Notes under the pieces: model-generated
Database searches by the model: none
What the model saw: only the letters and a program-made list of their open reading frames with translations
What the model was told of the DNA's origin: nothing
Shown: positions 7,078 to 13,766 of the stretch, in pieces
How the letters are laid out: every line of letters begins with the position of its first letter
How positions within the stretch are numbered: position 1 is the first letter of the stretch
Made by a program: the position numbers and the translations under genes
NCBI GenBank assembly: GCA_023260615.1
Contig: JALQUY010000029.1
Span: 1-14,239 of the forward strand
DNA from: Schleiferiaceae bacterium
Lineage (GTDB): Bacteria; Bacteroidota; Bacteroidia; Flavobacteriales; Schleiferiaceae
Direction: 5' to 3'
Length of the DNA: 14,239 bases

Positions 7078-7130
7078 AGGGCTCGGGCTTCGCCCTGAGG
7101 CTAGAGAGCACGTGCTGCGCACTGTAGCCA
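7066..7130. repeat. Short hairpins and a GCTAGAG direct repeat in the spacer
   Basis: After the DUF3050 stop the spacer holds GCTAGAG twice (7073-7079 and 7100-7106, the second with one flanking change). Between them is a hairpin, GGGC-TTC-GCCC (7085-7095), extendable with one bulged base to CTC/GAG. A second hairpin, GTGC-TGC-GCAC (7112-7122), follows at once and overlaps the palindrome AGCACGTGCT (7107-7116). There is no T-tract, so this is a poor intrinsic terminator. It may be a degraded intergenic repeat. The rest of the 7078-7276 spacer holds an AT-rich patch (7131-7166) and a C-rich stretch with no gene that I can support. Confidence 0.35.
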
Positions 7131-7261
7131 GTTTCCTTAAACGCTTAATCTCTTTTACCCTTTAACCAGGTTGGGGACCTTCGCCGCGCGCCGGGACTTT
7201 CCGTTGTTTTGCCAAGCTCAAGCCCTCTATCCCCCAAGCCCCAACGAAGCCGACCCCTTCG

Positions 7262-7269
7262 TATCTTCG
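7262..7269 (+). promoter_or_regulatory. Probable -7 box of the S46 peptidase gene
   Basis: TATCTTCG is one base from TAnnTTTG and lies seven bases before the ATG, which would give a very short leader. No TTTG is found about 20 bases upstream. The same TTCG variant occurs before the acyl-CoA carboxylase gene at 13755, which suggests that it is a tolerated form in this GC-rich genome. Confidence 0.4.
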
Positions 7270-7276
7270 CCTTCCT

Positions 7277-9418
7277 ATGAAAAAAATTCTCGTTCTCTTA
7301 GTTGCGTTGACGCTCGCTTTGCCGACGACAACGTTGCATGCCGGTGAGGGCATGTGGATTCCTTTGTTGATGAAAAAACTCAACTACAAGGACATGAAGA
7401 AGGCTGGCTTGAAGTTGTCAGCGAAAGACTTGTACGACGTGAACCACGGTTCTTTGAAGGATGCGATTGTATCGTTCGGAGGATTTTGTACCGGCGAAGT
7501 CATCTCTTCGGAAGGCCTTTTGTTGACGAACCACCACTGTGGCTACGATGCGATTCAGAAGCATTCTACGGTGGAGAACAACTACCTAGCGGATGGTTTT
7601 TGGGCCATGACGCGTGCGGAAGAGCTTCCCAATCCTGGCCTCTTTGTCAACTTCTTGGTCCGAATTGAAGACGTCACCAAGGACATGAACAAGGTGCTGA
7701 AGGATGACATGTCTGAGGCAGAGCGCGCTGCGGCTGTGGCTGAAAAGGCCAAAGAGTTGATCGCCAAGGCTACGGAAGGCACGGAATACGATGCGGATGT
7801 GGAGTCTTTCTACCACGAAAACGAGTTTTACCTCTTTGTCTACCACAAATTCAATGACGTTCGTTTGGTGGGTGCGCCCCCCAGCAGCGTGGGTAAGTAC
7901 GGCGGTGATACGGACAACTGGATGTGGCCTCGCCACACGGGGGACTTCTCCATGTTCCGCGTGTACATGAGCAAGGACGGAAAAGGTTCGGACTACAGTG
8001 CGGACAACGTGCCCTTGCAGCCTAAGCACCACTTGCCTATCAGCATGAAGGGGGTGAACGATGGCGATTTTGCGATGGTCTGGGGCTACCCTGGCAGCAC
8101 CGACCGCTACCTTTCGAGCTGGGGCGTTCAGCAGGCGGTGGACATCTACAACCCCACTGTGGTTGAGATTCGTGACGTGAAGTTGGCGGTTTTGCGTGGT
8201 TACATGCAGGCGGATCCCGCATTGAACATCCTTTTGGCGTCTAGCTACGCCCAAACGGCCAACTACTGGAAGTACTTCATTGGCCAGACGGAGCAGTTGG
8301 TAAACAACCGCGTGTACGATAAGAAGGCCAACCTGGAGGCGCAGTTTGCGGCCTGGGTAGCGGCTGACCCTAAGCGTCAAGCAAAGTACGGCGAGACCTT
8401 GTCGCTCATGCAGAAGTTTTACGCAGCCACGGACCCCACGGTGAAGAACCAGGTCTATTTGATGGAGGCGGTCATTCGCGGTCCTTCCGCCGTTTTGTTT
8501 GCCTACCGCACGGCGCGCGCCTTAGAGCGTGGCATTGCCAATCCCGAGATGATGGGCAAGATGATGCCTGCGATTCAGGATCAGGCGAACGGCCATTTTG
8601 CCGAATTCCATGCCGAGAGTGACCGCGACTTGATGGCTGCACTATGGGCGATGTATGCTAAGAATATTTCAGTGGACCAACAGCCTCGCTTCATTAAGAA
8701 TGTGGGCGAAGTAGGCGGAGACTTCAAAGCCTACGCGGACCACATCTACGCCACGTCGATCTACATGAACGAAGAGCGCTTCAAGGCCTTCTTGGCCAAT
8801 CCCGACAGCGCCACCTTGGCGAATGATCCTTTGACCAAAGTGGCCAACGATTTCCGTGAGGCCTACTTCGGCGGTCAAGACCCTGAATTGGCCGAAATGG
8901 AGGGCAAGGCCTACCGTTTGTGGACTGCCGGTGTGCGCGAAATGTTGCCCAACGAAGATTGGTCTCCGGATGCCAACAGCACGATGCGTATGACGTTCGG
9001 TAAGGTGGGTTCTTACGAGCCTAAGGATGGCGTGACCTACAACTACTACACAACGCTGGACGGCGTGATGCAGAAGGAAGACGCGACCAACCCTGAGTTT
9101 GAGGTGCCTCAGCGTTTGAAGGATTTGTACAACGCTAAGGACTACGGCCAGTACGCGGACGCCAACGGCAAATTGCCGGTAGGTTTGATCACGGACAACG
9201 ACATCACGGGCGGTAACTCTGGCTCTCCCTTGATCAACGGCAAAGGCGAGTTGATCGGTGTGGCCTTTGACGGCAACTGGGAGGCGATGTCTGGCGACAT
9301 CTTCTTCGAAGACGAGCTTCAGCGCACCATCAGTGTGGACATTCGCTACGTTTTGTTCATTGTGGACAAGTACGCAGGGGCGCGCCACTTGGTGGATGAG
9401 ATGACCCTCCACTTCTAA
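7277..9418 (+). CDS. S46-family dipeptidyl-peptidase (DPP7/DPP11-like)
   Basis: This exported serine peptidase removes dipeptides from the N-termini of oligopeptides, normally in the periplasm, to feed amino-acid use. The 713-residue length fits the family. Residues 1-22 form a signal peptide (MKK, a hydrophobic core, then HA|GEG). The chymotrypsin-like triad can be placed at His87 in TNHHCGY (85-90), Asp223 in RHTGDFSMFR (219-228) and Ser648 in GGNSGSP (645-651). Residues that hold the substrate N-terminus in Porphyromonas enzymes are kept: Asn214-Trp215, Asn329 and Asp665. The specificity position, 18 residues after the catalytic Ser, is Gly666; in the literature as I recall it, Gly there marks DPP7 (hydrophobic P1) and Arg or Ser marks DPP11 (Asp/Glu P1). 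The gene stands alone, ends in a strong terminator, and uses more T-ending codons (GGT, GCT, CGT) than the C-ending DUF3050 gene before it. Family call secure; exact specificity uncertain. Confidence 0.96.
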   Translation: MKKILVLLVALTLALPTTTLHAGEGMWIPLLMKKLNYKDMKKAGLKLSAKDLYDVNHGSLKDAIVSFGGFCTGEVISSEGLLLTNHHCGYDAIQKHSTVENNYLADGFWAMTRAEELPNPGLFVNFLVRIEDVTKDMNKVLKDDMSEAERAAAVAEKAKELIAKATEGTEYDADVESFYHENEFYLFVYHKFNDVRLVGAPPSSVGKYGGDTDNWMWPRHTGDFSMFRVYMSKDGKGSDYSADNVPLQPKHHLPISMKGVNDGDFAMVWGYPGSTDRYLSSWGVQQAVDIYNPTVVEIRDVKLAVLRGYMQADPALNILLASSYAQTANYWKYFIGQTEQLVNNRVYDKKANLEAQFAAWVAADPKRQAKYGETLSLMQKFYAATDPTVKNQVYLMEAVIRGPSAVLFAYRTARALERGIANPEMMGKMMPAIQDQANGHFAEFHAESDRDLMAALWAMYAKNISVDQQPRFIKNVGEVGGDFKAYADHIYATSIYMNEERFKAFLANPDSATLANDPLTKVANDFREAYFGGQDPELAEMEGKAYRLWTAGVREMLPNEDWSPDANSTMRMTFGKVGSYEPKDGVTYNYYTTLDGVMQKEDATNPEFEVPQRLKDLYNAKDYGQYADANGKLPVGLITDNDITGGNSGSPLINGKGELIGVAFDGNWEAMSGDIFFEDELQRTISVDIRYVLFIVDKYAGARHLVDEMTLHF

Positions 9419-9449
9419 GAAGCGTTCAACGATTTTTTGCAAGACAAAG

Positions 9450-9481
9450 CGGCCCTCCGAAAACGGGGGGCCGTTTTTTTT
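9450..9481 (+). terminator. Strong intrinsic terminator after the S46 peptidase
   Basis: A ten-pair stem (9450-9459 with 9464-9473, GC-rich, one G-T wobble) closes an AAAA loop and is followed by eight T residues (9474-9481). It starts 31 bases after the peptidase stop codon. The pattern is textbook Rho-independent and works only for plus-strand transcription. Confidence 0.95.
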
Positions 9482-9510
9482 GCTCCCCGGACACACGGAA
9501 TTTACCTTAG
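9479..9510 (+). promoter_or_regulatory. Promoter of the DUF4153 gene (-33 TTTG, -7 TACCTTAG)
   Basis: TTTG at 9479-9482 and TACCTTAG at 9503-9510 are 20 bases apart, which fits the Bacteroidota sigma factor pattern TTTG-N19/20-TAnnTTTG with one mismatch. The -33 TTTG is built from the end of the preceding terminator's T-tract. The leader to the ATG at 9547 would be about 30 bases. This is the only box in the window with a well-spaced -33 partner. Confidence 0.55.
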
Positions 9511-9546
9511 AGTCGTTATACCCCCGCACACCAAACTTTTTACGTC

Positions 9547-10968
9547 ATGCTCCATCTTGGACCAAAGGGCCTGGAAGAGGCCTTCCAAACCAACCCCGAA
9601 CAGTTTAAATCGGACTTTCAGGCCGCGGGTCTCACCCGCTCCAAAGATCCCCTGGCCTTGGCCTGGACCTACCGTTTAGGCTTGGAACCCGAAACGGCAG
9701 CCACGCCTACCTTGGGCAACGGCACGCTCTGGTTTACCATGGCCATGACCTTTGCGGCCTTTTTCTTTTTCCGCATCCCTGAGTGGTCGGGTTCCCCTGA
9801 CTCTGAATGGTTCCTTCCCTACATCGCTCCTGTTTTCTTAGTGCCCTTGATGGCCTACCACACGACGGTGCAGAAGGCTTGGGGCAGTATGCGCGCCTTC
9901 TGGTCTTTGGTTCTAGGCTTGCTCGCCTTGAACGTGGTTGCGGACGTCTACTGGGGCATCTGGGACTATCCCAGCTACGAATGGGTGCACAACCCAGAAA
10001 CAGGTCAGCAAGTCTATCAAATTCTGGAGGACCCCTTTGCCTTGGCGCGCCAAACGCAAGCGCTCTTCCAAATCCACCTTCCGCTCCTGCTCTGGGGGCT
10101 GTTGGGATTCTTGTATACCAAACTTTACGTGGGCGAGGCGCGGGTGGACTTTGTGCGGCATTCGGTCCAAGTGGGCCTCTTCGCCTTTATTGTAGGCCTC
10201 GCTGGAGGCGCGCTCTTGGGCTTGACGGCCGGACTGCTAAGCCTTTTGGACTTCCCGGGATCCTTCTTTGAAAACCTCGCCATTTGGGGCCTTTGCGGCC
10301 TTCCCTTCTTTGGCCACTACCTCTGGGTGACCAACAAGCAAGTGCTGGAAAAAATCCTTCCCACCTTGGCGCGCATCTTCATCCCCTTGTTCCTCCTCGT
10401 GGTGGCCATTTTCCTGGTGACCTATGTGGGCCAGGGCATCGAGGAGCTTCGCAGCAACCGCGAGCAGCTCTTCATCTTCAACCTCCTGCTCATAGTGGTG
10501 ATTGGCTTGGTCATGATGCACTACGCGTTTGACGAGGACAAGCATCCAGCGATCACCTTCGGGGTGGGGGCCTTGGTGGCCCTGACCTTGGTGGCGGACG
10601 GCATTGGGCTTTGGGCCATTGGGTCCCGAATGCTCGACTACGGCCTCACGCCCAACCGCATCACCGTGCTCTTTGGGAACCTGATTTTTGCCGTGGCTTT
10701 AACGGGCGTTCTTGTGGCCATCCTGCGCGCCAAGAACGGAGCTGCAGCGCCGGTACGAAGTGTGCTGAATACCATGCTGCCCGTTTTTGTCGGATGGACC
10801 TTGGTAGTGGTTCTGGTCTTCCCCGCCCTGTATGGACGCTACGACCATGCGGCGAGAGCGGCCTTTATCAAAGAGCATCCTCGGAAGGTCTATTCTTCCT
10901 CCGAGGTGTCGGAAGCCACAGGCCACGAAGTAGAGCCTGCCATCGCGACGGAATCGGACGAGGGGTAA
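9547..10968 (+). CDS. DUF4153 family multi-spanning membrane protein
   Basis: The 473-residue protein is an inner-membrane protein of unknown function. After a soluble N-terminal ~60 residues, about eleven hydrophobic segments are visible near 62-77, 88-104, 117-136, 174-195, 208-234, 243-262, 275-295, 305-325, 335-357, 371-393 and 406-428. A polar, acidic tail (about 431-473) follows. The motif SRMLDYGLTPNRITVLFGNL at 360-379 is the segment I associate with DUF4153. The N-terminal part (DPLALAWTYRLGLEPET, 34-50) is likely cytosolic. The gene is probably transcribed alone, between a terminator and the convergent parB gene, 16 bases beyond its stop. No catalytic residues can be proposed. Confidence is high for a membrane protein and moderate for the family. 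Confidence 0.85.
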   Translation: MLHLGPKGLEEAFQTNPEQFKSDFQAAGLTRSKDPLALAWTYRLGLEPETAATPTLGNGTLWFTMAMTFAAFFFFRIPEWSGSPDSEWFLPYIAPVFLVPLMAYHTTVQKAWGSMRAFWSLVLGLLALNVVADVYWGIWDYPSYEWVHNPETGQQVYQILEDPFALARQTQALFQIHLPLLLWGLLGFLYTKLYVGEARVDFVRHSVQVGLFAFIVGLAGGALLGLTAGLLSLLDFPGSFFENLAIWGLCGLPFFGHYLWVTNKQVLEKILPTLARIFIPLFLLVVAIFLVTYVGQGIEELRSNREQLFIFNLLLIVVIGLVMMHYAFDEDKHPAITFGVGALVALTLVADGIGLWAIGSRMLDYGLTPNRITVLFGNLIFAVALTGVLVAILRAKNGAAAPVRSVLNTMLPVFVGWTLVVVLVFPALYGRYDHAARAAFIKEHPRKVYSSSEVSEATGHEVEPAIATESDEG

Positions 10969-10977
10969 GGCGCTAGC

Positions 10978-11000
10978 GAAAAACTTAGGAGAGCTTTTTC
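10978..11000. terminator. Weak possible two-way terminator between convergent genes
   Basis: GAAAAA at 10978-10983 can pair with TTTTTC at 10995-11000 around an eleven-base loop. It overlaps the end of parB. The stem is AT-only apart from one pair, so stability is low. The only support is its place between two convergent genes with a 16-base gap. An 8-base palindrome, CGCTAGCG (10971-10978), adjoins it. Confidence 0.2.
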
Positions 11001-11851
11001 AAGGCGGCCTGGAGCTCCGCGTCGCTCTTGAAGCTCAGGGTGATGGTACCGCTGCCATTCGCCTTCTGGACCACTTTGGCGGGCAATCCCGTTTTCTGCT
11101 GAAGCGCAGCCGCGGCGGGGTGCGCTGTGGGGGCTGCAGCGGGTGCCGCTTTCGGGGCTGAGAGTCCGCGCACCGCGGATTCAAGCTGACGAACGGACCA
11201 GGCACCTTTGACGCATTGGCTGTAGAGGTGGTCGCGCACGGAGTCGTCGGAGATGCCGACCAAGGCGCGCGCATGGCCCATGGAAATTTCACGGTCGCGC
11301 AGGCCCGCTTGGATCAGCGGGGAAAGCTTGAGGAGCCCGACGTAGTTGGCGACCGTAGAGCGCTCTTTGCCGACGCGTTCGGACACTTGCTGCTGGGTCA
11401 TATCGCATTCCTCCATCAAGCGCGAATAGGAGAGGGCCACCTCGATGGCGTCCAAATCGCGGCGCTGAATGTTTTCCACCAAGGCCATTTCCAGCATTTC
11501 CTGGTCGTTGGCCAGGCGCACATAGACGGGTACGACCTCCAATCCGGCGAGCTGGGCCGCGCGGAAACGGCGTTCCCCCGAGATGATTTGGTACTTGCCG
11601 GGGCGCAAACGGCGAACCGTGATCGGTTGCACAATGCCCAAGGCGGCAATGGAGGCGGCCAATTCCTGCAAATGCTCGGGCTCAAAGTGCACGCGCGGCT
11701 GCTTGGGATTGGCTTCAATGTCCCCAATGGCGACCTCAAAAATGCCACTGACCACTTCTTTGGCGCCGGCGTCTTGGCCAGTCGTTGCAGTGTTGGTCTG
11801 GAGGAGGGCAGAAAGGCCTCGTCCCATGGCGGGTCGTTTGGGTGTTGACAT
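10985..11851 (-). CDS. parB: Chromosome-partitioning protein ParB (Spo0J family)
   Basis: ParB binds parS sites near the origin, loads onto DNA as a CTP-dependent sliding clamp and, with ParA, separates sister chromosomes. The 288 residues show the standard order. An N-terminal MGRGLSALL (9-17) is the likely ParA-contacting region. NPKQPR (48-53) lies in the CTP-binding domain, followed by GERRFRAA (92-99) and ENIQRRDL (126-133). The helix-turn-helix for parS lies around 151-172 (TQQQVSERVGKERSTVANYV). An Ala/Pro-rich linker (232-250) leads to the C-terminal dimer domain (251-288). The usual partner parA is not next to it: upstream is the divergent lepA, and downstream is the convergent DUF4153 gene. 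The ATG start gives the typical MSTPKRPAMGRGL opening. Confidence 0.96.
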   Translation of the reverse strand: MSTPKRPAMGRGLSALLQTNTATTGQDAGAKEVVSGIFEVAIGDIEANPKQPRVHFEPEHLQELAASIAALGIVQPITVRRLRPGKYQIISGERRFRAAQLAGLEVVPVYVRLANDQEMLEMALVENIQRRDLDAIEVALSYSRLMEECDMTQQQVSERVGKERSTVANYVGLLKLSPLIQAGLRDREISMGHARALVGISDDSVRDHLYSQCVKGAWSVRQLESAVRGLSAPKAAPAAAPTAHPAAAALQQKTGLPAKVVQKANGSGTITLSFKSDAELQAALKKLS

Positions 11852-11855
11852 GCCT

Positions 11856-11863
11856 CAAATATC
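11856..11863 (-). promoter_or_regulatory. Probable -7 box of parB
   Basis: On the minus strand the bases read GATATTTG, one mismatch from TAnnTTTG, four bases before the parB ATG. No clear -33 TTTG is present. It lies in the 83-base divergent space shared with lepA, where two promoters must fit. Confidence 0.4.
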
Positions 11864-11913
11864 GGAATTCTACAGAGGCTTTTTGGAAAGATTTTTAGGT
11901 GGAACCGCAGGCG

Positions 11914-11921
11914 TACCTTTG
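11914..11921 (+). promoter_or_regulatory. -7 promoter box of lepA
   Basis: TACCTTTG matches the Bacteroidota TAnnTTTG box exactly, 13 bases before the lepA ATG. A T-rich patch (11892-11896) lies 17 bases upstream but lacks the G of a proper -33 TTTG. The site also argues against a GTG start at 11899, because transcription would begin after it. Confidence 0.5.
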
Positions 11922-11934
11922 CCGTTCTATAGCT

Positions 11935-13731
11935 ATGAAGGACATTCGGAATTTCTGCATCATTGCGCACATCGACCACGGAAAAAGCACCCTGGCCGAT
12001 CGCCTATTGGACGCCACCCAAACGGTGACCGTTCGCGAGCAAAAAGAGCAGCTCTTGGACAATATGGATTTGGAACGAGAGCGCGGTATCACCATCAAGA
12101 GCCATGCGATCCAGATGGACTATGTGCTCAACGGCGAAAAATACCGTTTGAACCTGATTGACACTCCGGGACACGTCGACTTTAGCTACGAAGTGTCGCG
12201 AAGCATTTCCGCCTGTGAAGGCGCCTTGCTGGTCGTGGATGCAGCGCAAGGCATTCAGGCACAGACCATTTCCAACTTGTACTTAGCCATTGAGCATGAC
12301 TTGGAAATCATTCCGGTCATGAATAAAATCGACCTGCCTTCCGCCAATCCGGAGGAGGTGGCGGACCAAATTATCGACCTCATCGGCTGCAAGCGCGAGG
12401 ACATCCTCAGCGTGAGCGCCAAGTCGGGCATGGGCGTGCCTGAGCTTTTGGAAGCTATTGTGGACCGAATTCCCGCCCCCGAAGGCGATGCCGACGCGCC
12501 CTTACAGGCCGTCATTTTTGACTCCGTTTTCAATCCATTCCGCGGCATTGAAGCCATCTTCCGCATCAAAAACGGCCAAATCCGCAAGGGCGAAAAGGTC
12601 AAATTCATGGCCACGGGCAAGACCTACGAAGCCGATGAAATTGGCGTGCTTCGCCTGAACAAGGACCCCAAGGCGGTCTTGGCGGCGGGCGATGTAGGTT
12701 ACATCATTTCAGGCATCAAAGAGGCTAAGGAAGTGAAGGTGGGCGACACCATCACCTCCGTTGAGCGTCCAGCCGAAGCAGCAGTAGCGGGCTTTGAGGA
12801 TGTGAAGCCCATGGTCTTTGCGGGGATTTACCCTGTGGATACCGAAGAATTTGAGGAACTGCGCGGGGCCTTGGAAAAGTTGCGCTTGAACGATGCGTCC
12901 TTGACGTTTGAGGCGGAGACCTCGGCGGCTTTGGGCTTTGGCTTCCGCTGTGGCTTCCTCGGTATGCTGCACATGGAGATCATTCAGGAGCGTTTGGAGC
13001 GTGAATTCAACATGACGGTGATCACTACCGTGCCCAACGTGTCCTACTTCGCCTACATGAAGGCGGATACTAACAAGGCCATCCTGGTGACCAACCCGTC
13101 CGACTATCCCGATCCTTCGGGTCTGGACCGCATTGAGGAGCCTTTTATCAAGGCCCAAATCATCACCAAGAGCGAGTACGTCGGCGGAGTCATGAAGTTG
13201 TGCATTGACAAGCGCGGCACCATCACCGGCCAGTCCTACCTGACGGCGGACCGCGTGGAGTTGAGCTTTGACATGCCTTTGGCGGAGATTGTCTTTGACT
13301 TCTACGACCGTTTGAAGACGATTTCGCGCGGCTATGCCAGTTTTGACTACCATCCGACGGGCTACCAGGCCTCCAATTTGGTGAAGGTGGACGTCCTGCT
13401 GAACGCCGAACCCATCGACGCCTTGAGTGCGCTGATCCACAAGGACCGCGCGTACGACATTGGCCGACGCCTCTGCGAGAAATTGCGTGAACTCATCCCA
13501 CGCCAGCAGTTCGTCATCGCGATCCAAGCGGCTATCGGCGCCAAGATCATCGCTCGCGAAACCCTCTCCGCCCTCCGCAAGGACGTGACGGCGAAGTGTT
13601 ACGGCGGTGACATCTCCCGAAAGCGCAAGCTGCTCGAAAAGCAAAAAGCCGGTAAGAAGCGCATGCGCCAGTTGGGCAACGTTGAGATCCCGCAGGATGC
13701 GTTCTTGGCGGTTCTCAAGCTCAACGACTAA
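11935..13731 (+). CDS. lepA: Elongation factor 4 (LepA), ribosomal GTPase
   Basis: LepA is a translational GTPase that binds the ribosome and affects elongation and initiation, notably under stress. From the ATG at 11935 the protein is 598 residues, the normal length. GTPase motifs: AHIDHGKS at 11-18, ERERGITI at 47-54, DTPGH at 76-80 with the catalytic His80, NKID at 130-133 and SAK at 161-163. The FRCGFLGMLHMEIIQERLER segment and the C-terminal end, with GGDISRKRKLLEKQKAGKKR and the late VEIPQDAFLAVLK, are diagnostic of LepA. An in-frame GTG at 11899 would add 12 residues (MEPQAYLCRSIA), but these overlap the promoter box and lie outside the family's usual start MKDIRNFCIIAHIDHGK. It is divergent from parB, and the carboxylase gene follows 35 bases after its stop. 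Confidence 0.98.
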   Translation: MKDIRNFCIIAHIDHGKSTLADRLLDATQTVTVREQKEQLLDNMDLERERGITIKSHAIQMDYVLNGEKYRLNLIDTPGHVDFSYEVSRSISACEGALLVVDAAQGIQAQTISNLYLAIEHDLEIIPVMNKIDLPSANPEEVADQIIDLIGCKREDILSVSAKSGMGVPELLEAIVDRIPAPEGDADAPLQAVIFDSVFNPFRGIEAIFRIKNGQIRKGEKVKFMATGKTYEADEIGVLRLNKDPKAVLAAGDVGYIISGIKEAKEVKVGDTITSVERPAEAAVAGFEDVKPMVFAGIYPVDTEEFEELRGALEKLRLNDASLTFEAETSAALGFGFRCGFLGMLHMEIIQERLEREFNMTVITTVPNVSYFAYMKADTNKAILVTNPSDYPDPSGLDRIEEPFIKAQIITKSEYVGGVMKLCIDKRGTITGQSYLTADRVELSFDMPLAEIVFDFYDRLKTISRGYASFDYHPTGYQASNLVKVDVLLNAEPIDALSALIHKDRAYDIGRRLCEKLRELIPRQQFVIAIQAAIGAKIIARETLSALRKDVTAKCYGGDISRKRKLLEKQKAGKKRMRQLGNVEIPQDAFLAVLKLND

Positions 13732-13754
13732 GACGGGCAGAGCCCTTCTCGGGG

Positions 13755-13762
13755 TATATTCG
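13755..13762 (+). promoter_or_regulatory. -7-like box before the acyl-CoA carboxylase gene
   Basis: TATATTCG is one base from TAnnTTTG and lies four bases before the ATG. It falls in the 35-base gap after lepA, next to a small hairpin GGGC-AGA-GCCC (13735-13745) that lacks a T-tract. If active, the mRNA would be close to leaderless. No -33 TTTG is seen. Confidence 0.4.
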
Positions 13763-13766
13763 TTGT

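Noticed and set aside
7107..7116. AGCACGTGCT as a parS site
   Set aside because: It shares only the CACGTG centre with the parS consensus. The flanking TGTTT/AAACA arms are absent, and it is about 4 kb from parB. The CACGTG at 3524-3529, inside sufS, fails for the same reason.
7131..7261. A small gene or RNA in the spacer before the S46 peptidase
   Set aside because: I found no convincing start, coding pattern or stable fold. The C-rich and AT-rich patches look like ordinary intergenic sequence.
11899..11934. Upstream GTG start for lepA adding 12 residues
   Set aside because: The added residues are outside the family's normal N-terminus and overlap an exact TAnnTTTG promoter box. The ATG at 11935 gives the standard start.
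13735..13745. GGGC-AGA-GCCC hairpin after lepA as a terminator
   Set aside because: The stem has only four pairs and no T-tract follows, so it is unlikely to stop transcription by itself.
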